Assembly (NCBI GenBank): GCA_964545715.1
Contig: CAZJHX010000279.1
Span: 1-6,527 of the forward strand
From: CAZJHX01 sp964545715
Lineage (GTDB): Bacteria > Myxococcota_A > UBA9042 > GCA-2863065
Reading direction: 5' to 3'
Length of the DNA: 6,527 nt
The number at the start of each line of letters is the position of its first letter. Positions within the stretch are counted from its first letter, which is position 1. A model generated the notes under the pieces. That model searched no databases. It had not been told where the DNA came from and saw nothing but the letters and a program-made list of their open reading frames with translations. A program made the translations under genes and the position numbers. Shown here one piece after another: positions 1 to 5,842 of this stretch.

Positions 1-319
1 GGTCGCGGGTGGTGTCGGTGGTGTCCGTGGTGTCGTGGCCGGTCGTCTCGTCGCCGGTGGTGTCGTCGCCCGTCGTCTCGTCGCCGGTCGTGTCCGTGGT
101 GTCGTCACCCGTGGTCTCGTCGCCTGTGGTGTCGTCACCCGTGGTCTCGTCACCCGTGGTGTCGTCGCCGGTGGTCTCGTCACCCGTGGTGTCGTCGCCG
201 GTCGTGTCGGTAGTCGTGCTGTGAGCGTCGTGATCCATCGGCGCCGGATCGTCGTCGCCACAAGCGACGCAGAACAGCGCCATTGCCAAAATTGAAATGC
301 CTAGTGCCAATTGCCGCAT
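1..319 (-). CDS. Asp/Thr-rich repeat lipoprotein, N-terminal part (3' end outside window)
   Basis: Only the first 106 residues are visible; the frame is still open at the left edge. The start is the ATG at 319-317, preceded by a GGGGGA ribosome binding site. Residues 1-19 form a lipoprotein signal peptide: Arg2, then a hydrophobic core, ending in CVA before Cys20. The -3 position is Cys rather than the usual Leu, but the signal is otherwise convincing, so the mature protein should be lipidated at Cys20 and tethered to a membrane, probably the outer membrane. Residues 21-38 are acidic. From residue 39 the chain is a low-complexity linker of TTGDD and TTGDE pentads in strict alternation, broken by TTD triads. 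Such a linker normally lifts a folded domain off the membrane; that domain is out of view. It may resemble the neighbouring Cys-rich lipoprotein, which has the same layout, but this is inference. The gene has its own likely promoter. Confidence 0.85.
   Translation of the reverse strand, partial: MRQLALGISILAMALFCVACGDDDPAPMDHDAHSTTTDTTGDDTTGDETTGDDTTGDETTGDDTTGDETTGDDTTDTTGDETTGDDTTGDETTGHDTTDTTDTTRD
2..205 (-). repeat. In-frame 15/30-bp minisatellite encoding TTGDD/TTGDE
   Basis: Eleven 15-bp units encode TTG followed by DD, DE or, once, HD. Asp and Glu alternate almost perfectly at the fifth position, so the true period is 30 bp (10 residues). TTD triads interrupt the array at residues 74-76 and again at 97-102. 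Codon variation is almost confined to the third base of Thr and Gly, which suggests recent or homogenised duplication. Any gain or loss of a unit stays in frame and would only change linker length. Confidence 0.85.
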
Positions 320-323
320 AGCG

Positions 324-329
324 TCCCCC
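324..329 (-). promoter_or_regulatory. Ribosome binding site of the truncated lipoprotein
   Basis: On the minus strand GGGGGA stands 4 bases before the ATG at 319. It is a G-rich variant of the consensus rather than GGAGG, but it is the only purine run upstream and it fixes the start that gives a complete signal peptide. Confidence 0.55.
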
Positions 330-330
330 G

Positions 331-357
331 TGACTCATCATTCTGTGATGAGCGTCA
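331..357 (-). promoter_or_regulatory. Perfect 7-bp dyad in the leader of the truncated lipoprotein
   Basis: CTCATCA, five bases, then TGATGAG forms a perfect inverted repeat (334-352). The stem can continue with TGA/TCA (355-357 with 331-333) after a two-base bulge. It ends one base from the ribosome binding site and lies about 13 bases downstream of the proposed -10 box. That position fits either a repressor operator or an RNA hairpin affecting translation. It is not a terminator: no T-run follows it and it precedes a gene start. Confidence 0.5.
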
Positions 358-369
358 GTGTTGGGGCGC

Positions 370-398
370 ATTCTACAAAGGTGGGGACCTGCCCGCAA
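370..398 (-). promoter_or_regulatory. Predicted sigma-70-like promoter for the truncated lipoprotein
   Basis: On the minus strand TTGCGG (398-393) and TAGAAT (375-370) are separated by 17 bases. The -10 box matches TATAAT at 5 of 6 positions; the -35 box matches TTGACA at 3 of 6. It sits in the only fairly AT-rich patch of the 97-bp gap and would give a leader of roughly 45 bases containing the dyad. This implies the second lipoprotein can be expressed independently of the one upstream. Confidence 0.45.
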
Positions 399-416
399 AA
401 AACGGGGCGGTCGGCG

Positions 417-2951
417 TCAGCCAGGAACCTGGCACCCCGTCGCGGTGCACACACCGCCGGTGGTAGTGCAGGGGTCGTCCAAGGCGACGCATGCGCCGTC
501 ATCCAGGCAATGATCAGCCTGCAGCGTGTTGGTGCAGCCGTCCTCTGTACACGCGTCATCGGTACAGGTCTTGCTGTCGTCGCACGTCGAGCCGCCCGCC
601 TCGCAGGCGCCGCCCTGGCAGCTGTCGCCGGCGGTGCAGTCCAACCCGTCGCTGCACGTGTCATCGTCCGCCTTGGCCGTCCAGATGCCCTGGTCGGTGT
701 CAGCGGCACAGGTCATGCACTCGTTGAGCGGGTTCTCTGTGCCGTCCTCGTAGCAGGTGTCGGCGATAAGGCAGCTGCCGGCGTCGGTAGGCGCGGCGCA
801 GCCGTCGACGGTGCAGTCGTCGGTCGTGCAGTCCTTGCCGTCGTCGCAGGTCGACGCGCCCACGCACTGGCCGGTGGCGCACTTGTCAGCCGTGGTGCAC
901 TCCAAGCCGTCGTCGCAGTCGGTCGCGTCCGCCGCGTCGCTCCAGGCGTCGTTGGCGGTGGCGGTCGTGCAGACCTTGCAGGCGTTGCCGTCGGCCGTGG
1001 CAGCCTCCGCGACGCACGCGCCGTCGATCAGGCAGCCCTCGGTGATGTCAGCCGTGCAGTCGCCGCTGTCCGCGTCGCAGGCGTTCGTGGTGCAGGCCAG
1101 TCCGTCGTCGCAGTCCTTGGGGGCGCCGATGCACTGGCCCTCGATGCAGCTCGCGGTGTTGCAGGCCACGCCGTCGTCGCAGACGGTGCCGTCGCTGGCG
1201 TCGGTCCAGGCGGTGGGCTCAGCTGGGTCGCAGATCAGGCAGCCCGAGCCGGGATTGGCGGCGCCGTCTTCGTAGCAGGCGCCCGTGATCAGGCACGAGC
1301 CGGCCGCGATGTCGTTGTGACACGAGCCGTCGTCGATGAAGCAGGCGTCCTCGGTGCAGTCCAGCCCGTCGTCGCAGGTGTTGGGCTCGCTGCCACACAC
1401 CCCGGCGCCGTCGCAGGAGAAGAGCAGGCACACGCCGTCGCCGGTGCACTCCGCACCCTCGGCGGCCGGAGTCCAGGCGCCCGTGTCGGTGGCCGAGTCG
1501 CACACCATGCAGGCGTTTTCGGGGTTGGCGTCGCCGTCCGCGTAGCACTCGTCGCCGATCAGGCACGTGCCCTCTTTCAGCTCGGTGACCTCGCACTCGC
1601 CGGTGTCCTCGACGCAGGTGTCCACGGTGCAGCTCTTGCCGTCGTTGCAGGGCGGCCCACCGTCAGAGCAGCCGGTCGCGGGCTCGGAGCAATACCCCAG
1701 GCCCTCGGGCAGGTCGGGCTGCTGCTCGCACACGCTGTAGGCCTCTTCGCACCAGTAGCCGGACACGGTGCAGATCTCGCCGGGCTTGCCGAAGACGCAC
1801 AGCCCGTAGAGCTTGTCATCGTCCAGCTCGGCCGTGCCGCTGTCGTGCAGCGCCAGCTTGGAGCAGTTCATGGTGTCCGGGCAGTCGTCGGGGCTCTTTT
1901 GGCACGCGTTGGCGCAGAAGCCCTCGGCCGGTCCGCCGTCGATGCCGGCCGTCACGCAGAAGCCCGAGTAGCAGTCCGCGTCCGCGGCGCAGACCTCACC
2001 GGCCTCGGCGCCACCTGCGTTGGCGGTGATGCAGTGGTATTGCGCGTTGAGGGTGTTCGGCTCGATCGACGCGTTGCACACCTCACCGTCCGGGCAGGTC
2101 GCCTGCTTGGTGCAGTAGGTCAGCGAGCCCTCCTGCGGAATGCATAGCCGCCCAAAGAGCTGGGTGGGCGGCTCGGGATCGGCCTCGGTGGGCTCGGGGC
2201 CGGCGAACGGCGCGCCCATGCACAGGTTGCCCTCCGGACAGTGCTTGTTGTTGAGGCACAGGGAAGAGCAGACGCCGCTGTTCAGGCACACGCTCGAGGC
2301 GCAGTCCTCGGGCACCGCGCAGGGATCGCCGGGCGCGCCCCGATCGCCAAACGGCAGACACAGGCCACGCATCTTGATGCCCCCGCCGACCTGAATCGGA
2401 CCATTGCAGGTGAAGCCGGGCCCGATCGCGCTCTCGCAGTCGTTGTTGGTCTCGCAGATCGCGTTCTGGTTCAGGTAGTTCTTGCTGGGCATGCAGATGA
2501 TGAGGTCTTCCGGGCAGCCCCAGGGCGCCGCGTAGTCGCTCACGTTGCTGACACCGCCGCAGGTGTCGGGGATCGGGATGTACCCGGTCTCCTCGGCGTT
2601 CAGCTCCTTGCACAGCTCGGCGCACAGGCCGAACACGCACAGGTAGTCGTCCGGGCTGGCGCAGTCAGCGCTGGTCTCACAGGGCGAGCCGTTCTTGCCG
2701 TCCGGCACGGTGGGCTGGTCGCCGGTGTCGGTGGTGTCGTCGCCCGTGTCGGTCGTGTCCGTCGTGTCGTCGCCCGTGTCTGTTGTGTCCGTCGTGTCGT
2801 CGCCCGTATCCGTCGTGTCGTCGCCGGTGTCGTCCTCGGACGTGGTGGTGCCGGTATCGTCGACAGGCGCCGTGGCGTCGGCGTCATCGACCTCGCCGGT
2901 GCACGCCGTAATGCTCAAAGCTAATGTGAGCCCGATAGCTAGAATTCGCAT
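417..2951 (-). CDS. Large Cys-rich multi-repeat lipoprotein (844 aa)
   Basis: A secreted lipoprotein of unknown function. The ATG at 2951-2949 is chosen because GGGAGG lies 4 bases upstream and a complete signal peptide follows; the frame stays open far upstream only because of GC-rich composition. Residues 1-16 end in the lipobox ITA before Cys17. Residues 21-84 are an Asp/Thr/Gly linker containing three exact copies of TDTGDDTTDT (47-76). About 95 cysteines follow. Residues 91-430 hold irregular motifs such as CxxxxDCxSxxC (211-222, 321-332), resembling the Dickkopf N-terminal-like Cys-rich regions annotated in myxobacterial lipoproteins. Residues 435-844 are five tandem modules, the first four with 12 Cys each. 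There is no membrane segment or C-terminal sorting signal, so it is probably held at the outer membrane by lipid and stabilised by disulfides. Adhesion or surface structure is a guess; no catalytic motif is seen. Confidence 0.9.
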   Translation of the reverse strand: MRILAIGLTLALSITACTGEVDDADATAPVDDTGTTTSEDDTGDDTTDTGDDTTDTTDTGDDTTDTTDTGDDTTDTGDQPTVPDGKNGSPCETSADCASPDDYLCVFGLCAELCKELNAEETGYIPIPDTCGGVSNVSDYAAPWGCPEDLIICMPSKNYLNQNAICETNNDCESAIGPGFTCNGPIQVGGGIKMRGLCLPFGDRGAPGDPCAVPEDCASSVCLNSGVCSSLCLNNKHCPEGNLCMGAPFAGPEPTEADPEPPTQLFGRLCIPQEGSLTYCTKQATCPDGEVCNASIEPNTLNAQYHCITANAGGAEAGEVCAADADCYSGFCVTAGIDGGPAEGFCANACQKSPDDCPDTMNCSKLALHDSGTAELDDDKLYGLCVFGKPGEICTVSGYWCEEAYSVCEQQPDLPEGLGYCSEPATGCSDGGPPCNDGKSCTVDTCVEDTGECEVTELKEGTCLIGDECYADGDANPENACMVCDSATDTGAWTPAAEGAECTGDGVCLLFSCDGAGVCGSEPNTCDDGLDCTEDACFIDDGSCHNDIAAGSCLITGACYEDGAANPGSGCLICDPAEPTAWTDASDGTVCDDGVACNTASCIEGQCIGAPKDCDDGLACTTNACDADSGDCTADITEGCLIDGACVAEAATADGNACKVCTTATANDAWSDAADATDCDDGLECTTADKCATGQCVGASTCDDGKDCTTDDCTVDGCAAPTDAGSCLIADTCYEDGTENPLNECMTCAADTDQGIWTAKADDDTCSDGLDCTAGDSCQGGACEAGGSTCDDSKTCTDDACTEDGCTNTLQADHCLDDGACVALDDPCTTTGGVCTATGCQVPG
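420..1649 (-). repeat. Five tandem 12-Cys protein modules (~88 aa each, last one shortened)
   Basis: Modules begin at Cys435 (nt 1649), Cys526 (1376), Cys614 (1112), Cys702 (848) and Cys790 (584), giving spacings of 91, 88, 88 and 88 residues. The first four contain exactly 12 Cys at matching positions. Each opens with C(N/D)DGxxCTxxxC, then has GxCLIxxxC and, in three copies, YxDGxxNP, then a CxxC pair, a conserved Trp, and in modules 2-4 a second CxDGxxC motif. The fifth keeps the opening motif, has 9 Cys in 55 residues and lacks the Trp. The copies have diverged at the DNA level, so the array is old, and the constant Cys pattern implies a conserved disulfide fold. Confidence 0.85.
2724..2813 (-). 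repeat. Three 30-bp tandem repeats encoding TDTGDDTTDT
   Basis: Residues 47-76 of the large lipoprotein are three identical 10-residue units. The DNA differs only at a few third-codon positions. Partial units continue on the upstream side (residues 33-46). The 30-bp period is the same as in the linker of the neighbouring lipoprotein gene, and both arrays are rich in the same Asp and Thr codons. Confidence 0.85.
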
Positions 2952-2961
2952 GATGCCTCCC
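2952..2961 (-). promoter_or_regulatory. Ribosome binding site of the large lipoprotein
   Basis: On the minus strand GGGAGG is followed by CATC and the ATG at 2951. The spacing of four bases is short but the core is strong. It decides the start, because the upstream in-frame sequence has no signal-peptide character. Confidence 0.65.
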
Positions 2962-2984
2962 ACGGCCGTCAGTGAAACCGGGGA

Positions 2985-2990
2985 ATCATA
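2985..2990 (-). promoter_or_regulatory. Possible -10 box for the large lipoprotein
   Basis: TATGAT on the minus strand matches the -10 consensus at 5 of 6 positions and lies in an AT-rich patch about 34 bases before the start codon. No good -35 hexamer is found 16-18 bases upstream, so an activator or another sigma factor may be involved, or the match may be chance. The 2952-3056 interval must also hold the promoter of the divergent thiolase operon, for which I see no convincing box pair. Confidence 0.35.
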
Positions 2991-3041
2991 CACACTTTGC
3001 CCTCCGCCGCCACAGTGGTAATGTCCCCGCCGACTGCTGAT

Positions 3042-3046
3042 AGGAG
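3042..3046 (+). promoter_or_regulatory. Ribosome binding site of the thiolase
   Basis: AGGAG lies 10 bases before the ATG at 3057, with a weaker AAGAG at 3051-3055 closer in. Earlier in-frame starts (TTG at 2997, ATG at 3021) have no such site and would add about 12-20 residues with no thiolase character, so 3057 is preferred. Confidence 0.55.
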
Positions 3047-3056
3047 CGCTAAGAGC

Positions 3057-4319
3057 ATGCGACCAAAGCGACGTGTCTTCCTGGTGGGCGGGGCCCACAC
3101 GACTTACATTGGCAAGGGACATCCGGACTTCATCTGGAAGCGCCACCCCGAGTTCGGTACGCGCGAAAACCCGACCCTCGAAGAGCACATGACCAAGGCG
3201 GTCAACGACACGCTCGCACTGACTGGCGTAGCCCCGGCGGCCATCGAGCGTGGTTTTGTCGGCAACTTCGCCGGGCAGACGTTCGCCTCGCAGGGGCACC
3301 TGGGCGCTATGGCGGCGCGCATCCACCCGGATCTCAGCGGTAAGCCCTGGACACGCCTGGAGGCGGCCTGCGCCAGTGGCGGCATCGCGGTCACCGGAGC
3401 CTGCGAAGCGCTGCAGGCCGGCTACGACACCGCCCTGGTTGTGGGCGCGGAGGTGCAGACGACGGTGAGCGCCCGCGACGGCGCGGCATATCTGGCGCGA
3501 GCGGCGCACTTCGCGCTGGAGCGCGGCATCGACGAGTTCACGTTCCCGGCCATGTTCGCGCGCCGCTGGAAAGCCTACTCGGAGGCGTACGGCGCCACCG
3601 AAGAGCAGATGGGCCACCTCACGGTCAAAGCGTACGGCAACGCCAACCGCAACCCGGCGGCGCACATGAGCGCGCGCAAAGTCTCGCTGGAGTGGGCCTC
3701 GGCGGCGGGCGACAAGAACCCGCGCTTTCTGGGCAACGAAGAGCTGCGCGACTACCTGAAGATGAGCGACTGCTCGCAGGTCAGCGACGGCGGCACGGCC
3801 GCGGTGCTGGCGACGGAGGAGGGCCTGGCCAAGCTGGGCAAGTCGCCGTCCGACTGCATCGAGATCCTCAGCTGGGGTCTGGCCGCGGCCGGGCTGGCGC
3901 AGGTGGACGACTACACCACCATGAACACGACCAAAAAGGCGGCGGGCGAGGCGTTTGCGGACAGCGGCGTCTCGCGCGACGCGATCGGCGTCGTCGAGGT
4001 GCACGACTGCTTCGCCGTGACCGAGTGGCTGATGCTGGAGTCCCTGGGCTTTGCGGCTGCAGGCGGCGCCCCGGCGCTGACGGTCAGCGGCGACACGGAG
4101 ATCGAGGGCCGGCTGCCGGTGAACACGGGCGGCGGGCTGGTCGGCTTCGGTCACCCGGTCGGCGCCACGGGCGTCAAGCAGTTCGTCGAGATCTGGCGAC
4201 AGATGAAGGGTATGTGCGGCGACTACCAGGTCCCCAACACGCCCGAGTACGGCGTCACCGCCAATATGGGCGGCGACGACCGCACCAGCGTGGTCACTGT
4301 CGTGCGGAACGTGGCCTAG
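3057..4319 (+). CDS. SCP2-type thiolase (acetyl-CoA acetyltransferase family protein)
   Basis: This 420-residue cytosolic enzyme should cleave or form beta-ketoacyl-CoA by acyl transfer to CoA, as in fatty-acid or side-chain beta-oxidation; the real substrate cannot be read from sequence. The N-terminal half carries the nucleophile motif EAACASGG with Cys105. The C-terminal half carries HDCF (316-319), the fingerprint of the SCP2-thiolase subgroup, and NTGGG followed by GFGHPVGATG, with His366 in the GHP motif. The C-terminal CxG cysteine of classical thiolases is absent (ANMGGDD at 402-408). In SCP2-type enzymes the HDCF cysteine is thought to take over that role, so the protein looks catalytically intact. 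Length is normal for the thiolase domain alone, with no fused SCP2 lipid-transfer domain. It is the first gene of a tight plus-strand run, 4 bp before the barrel gene, and is divergent from the large lipoprotein. Confidence 0.92.
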   Translation: MRPKRRVFLVGGAHTTYIGKGHPDFIWKRHPEFGTRENPTLEEHMTKAVNDTLALTGVAPAAIERGFVGNFAGQTFASQGHLGAMAARIHPDLSGKPWTRLEAACASGGIAVTGACEALQAGYDTALVVGAEVQTTVSARDGAAYLARAAHFALERGIDEFTFPAMFARRWKAYSEAYGATEEQMGHLTVKAYGNANRNPAAHMSARKVSLEWASAAGDKNPRFLGNEELRDYLKMSDCSQVSDGGTAAVLATEEGLAKLGKSPSDCIEILSWGLAAAGLAQVDDYTTMNTTKKAAGEAFADSGVSRDAIGVVEVHDCFAVTEWLMLESLGFAAAGGAPALTVSGDTEIEGRLPVNTGGGLVGFGHPVGATGVKQFVEIWRQMKGMCGDYQVPNTPEYGVTANMGGDDRTSVVTVVRNVA

Positions 4320-4323
4320 CCCG

Positions 4324-5034
4324 ATGACGATCAAACACACGCTGGCCGTCACGCTCATGATCCTGTTGACGGGGGCGTTGAGCGCCCACGCCAAGAAGGG
4401 CTTCTACTTCGGATTCAACCTGGGCGGCGCCATCGTCAGCGGCGAAAAAAACATCGCCTTTGCCGAGTCGGTCAAGCTTCAAGACCCGGACCAGCCCTTC
4501 AGCGACCAGAACGTGCTCTTCAGCACCGACGTCGGCGGCGGCTTCGCGACCAACTTTCGCCTGGGCTACAACATCCTGGGCGTCGTCGCCATCGAAGCCA
4601 ACTTCGGCGGCAGCGGTAACGGTCTGGGCGACAGCGACAACATCGAAGGCCAAGCGTCCGTCGGCGGCCTGGTCCGCATCTTTCCGGCCCAGTTCTTCCC
4701 CGAGGTGGCGGACCGCTGGTGGGATCCCTACATCTTCCTGGGCGGCGCCGGGCACTTCATCGGCTACAACCCGCAGGCACGTCCCGAGGGGCAGTCGATG
4801 CAAAACGACGGCCGCGCCTGGTGGCCCGGCGTCTCGATCAACTACGGCCTGGGCGCGGACTTCTACGTGTCGCCGTTTTTCAGCCTGGGCATCGATCTCG
4901 CGTTCGCCAACGTGCGCCACAACACGTTTCACATCGACGACAAGAAGGACATCACGATCTCCCCGATCGACCCGGCCACGGCGTTTATCTTCACGCCCAC
5001 CGCCAAGCTGACCTTCCATTTCCTGACCAATTAG
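4324..5034 (+). CDS. Outer-membrane beta-barrel protein, about 8 strands
   Basis: The 236-residue product has a Sec signal peptide: Lys4, a hydrophobic core at 7-20, and AHA before Lys24 as the likely signal peptidase I site. The mature chain of about 213 residues shows alternating aromatic/hydrophobic and small/polar residues in segments near 26-39, 68-82, 84-95, 107-121, 134-148, 167-181, 184-199 and 218-234, separated by polar Asp/Asn/Gly-rich loops. This fits a small 8-stranded barrel of the OmpA/OmpW size class, but no family signature is recognised. It ends in LTFHFLTN, so the last strand's aromatic lies a few residues before the C-terminus rather than at it. The start is 4 bp after the thiolase stop with no clear Shine-Dalgarno, suggesting translational coupling. 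Its role (pore, receptor or structural) is unknown. Confidence 0.82.
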   Translation: MTIKHTLAVTLMILLTGALSAHAKKGFYFGFNLGGAIVSGEKNIAFAESVKLQDPDQPFSDQNVLFSTDVGGGFATNFRLGYNILGVVAIEANFGGSGNGLGDSDNIEGQASVGGLVRIFPAQFFPEVADRWWDPYIFLGGAGHFIGYNPQARPEGQSMQNDGRAWWPGVSINYGLGADFYVSPFFSLGIDLAFANVRHNTFHIDDKKDITISPIDPATAFIFTPTAKLTFHFLTN

Positions 5035-5038
5035 CGAG

Positions 5039-5842
5039 CTGACCCGGGTCGAGCGACGAATCACCGTCGGCGCCGCAATCCTGCTGTTGACCGCAGCGGT
5101 GGTGTGGCTGGCCTGGTCCCCCCCGCCGGAGCCGTTTGTGCTGGGCGCGGCCTACGTCGACACGGCCCCGGTCGTGGATCACGCGGTGATCCTGGCGCAA
5201 AAGCCCGTCGCATACTGGCGGCTGGGCGAGGCCGGGGGCACGGTGGCGCACGACAGCAGCGGCCACGGCCATCACGGCATCTATGAGGGCGACCCGGCGT
5301 TGGGGCTGGTCGGCATCGCGGCGGACGACGACACGGCCATGCGCCTGGTCGAGAGCCCCGCGTGGATGCGCGCCCCAAACGTGCCGGTGGGTCGCAGCTT
5401 CACCATCCTGGCGTGGGCCCGGTCGCTGTCACCGCGCTGGAATCGGCGTGGCTGGATCGTCAGCGCCCGCTCGCCGAACGGCTTCTTGATCCACCCCGAC
5501 CTCGCGGATGTGGAGGTCGGAATGTATGTGCTTGGCAGCCCGCATAAATCGCCCAAGCGCATGGGTACGGTGACCCCGATGGACATCACCGAGTGGCACC
5601 AGTACGGCTTGATGTACGACTCCCGGCGCCACCGGGCCTCGATCGTCCTGGACGGCGAGGTCGTGGAGACCAAAAACTACTCCGGGTCCAAGCGCCGCGC
5701 GCGGGGCAAGGTCGAGGTGCACGTGGGCGTGGACCCCTGCTGCCCCGATCGCTACGGCGAGGGCGCCATCGACGAGGTCGCGCTGTTCAACCGCGCCCTG
5801 ACCCCCGAGGAGCTGAAAGCGCAGTTCCGACCGCGAGACTAA
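5039..5842 (+). CDS. Membrane-anchored LamG-like (concanavalin A-fold) domain protein, probable CTG start
   Basis: The product has one LamG/laminin_G_3-type jelly-roll domain, a fold that usually binds carbohydrate or protein surfaces. The domain begins with PVAYWRLGE (about 56-64 from the proposed start), continues through DSSGHGHHG and RSFTILAWAR, and ends with GAIDEVALFNRALTPEE (242-258), all typical of the family. The first usual start codon in frame is TTG at 5087, but it would cut off half of a clear membrane segment. The frame is open from 5027 and encodes a basic stretch (TRVERR) then a hydrophobic helix from ITVGAAILLL to WLAW, followed by a PPPEP linker. There is no ATG or GTG there; CTG at 5039 is the best candidate, giving 267 residues and a 4-bp gap to the barrel gene. 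A signal anchor with a periplasmic LamG domain is therefore likely. The start is uncertain, the product class is not. Confidence 0.8.
   Translation: MTRVERRITVGAAILLLTAAVVWLAWSPPPEPFVLGAAYVDTAPVVDHAVILAQKPVAYWRLGEAGGTVAHDSSGHGHHGIYEGDPALGLVGIAADDDTAMRLVESPAWMRAPNVPVGRSFTILAWARSLSPRWNRRGWIVSARSPNGFLIHPDLADVEVGMYVLGSPHKSPKRMGTVTPMDITEWHQYGLMYDSRRHRASIVLDGEVVETKNYSGSKRRARGKVEVHVGVDPCCPDRYGEGAIDEVALFNRALTPEELKAQFRPRD

Noticed and set aside
2..224. Repetitive array at the left edge as a CRISPR or non-coding satellite
   Set aside because: There are no unique spacers between the units. The period is a multiple of three and the minus frame reads directly from a lipoprotein signal peptide into the repeats, so it is a coding linker.
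391..410. Possible intrinsic terminator after the large lipoprotein (CCCG/CGGG around a T-run on the minus strand)
   Set aside because: The stem is only 4 bp and the T-run lies in the loop, not after the stem. The same bases form part of the proposed -35 region, so no terminator is called.
297..2147. A 616-residue open frame on the plus strand, antisense to the Cys-rich lipoprotein
   Set aside because: It is almost entirely Ala, Val, Gly and Arg with no recognisable motif. It lies exactly opposite a gene with a signal peptide, a ribosome binding site and regular Cys repeats. GC-rich codon bias explains the lack of stops.
3003..3056. Sigma-70 promoter for the thiolase (TTGCCC at 2997 with TAATGT at 3019)
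   Set aside because: The -10 box matches at only 3 of 6 positions with a 16-base spacer, which is not better than chance in such a region.
2952..4394. Extension of the large lipoprotein frame upstream of 2951 to about 1325 residues
   Set aside because: The added part is antisense to the conserved thiolase and lacks any domain character. The ATG at 2951 has both a strong ribosome binding site and a lipoprotein signal peptide.
4294..5064. A 256-residue minus-strand open frame opposite the beta-barrel gene
   Set aside because: It shows only the Val/Ala/Asp/Arg-rich composition of an antisense shadow, whereas the plus frame has a signal peptide and amphipathic strand pattern.
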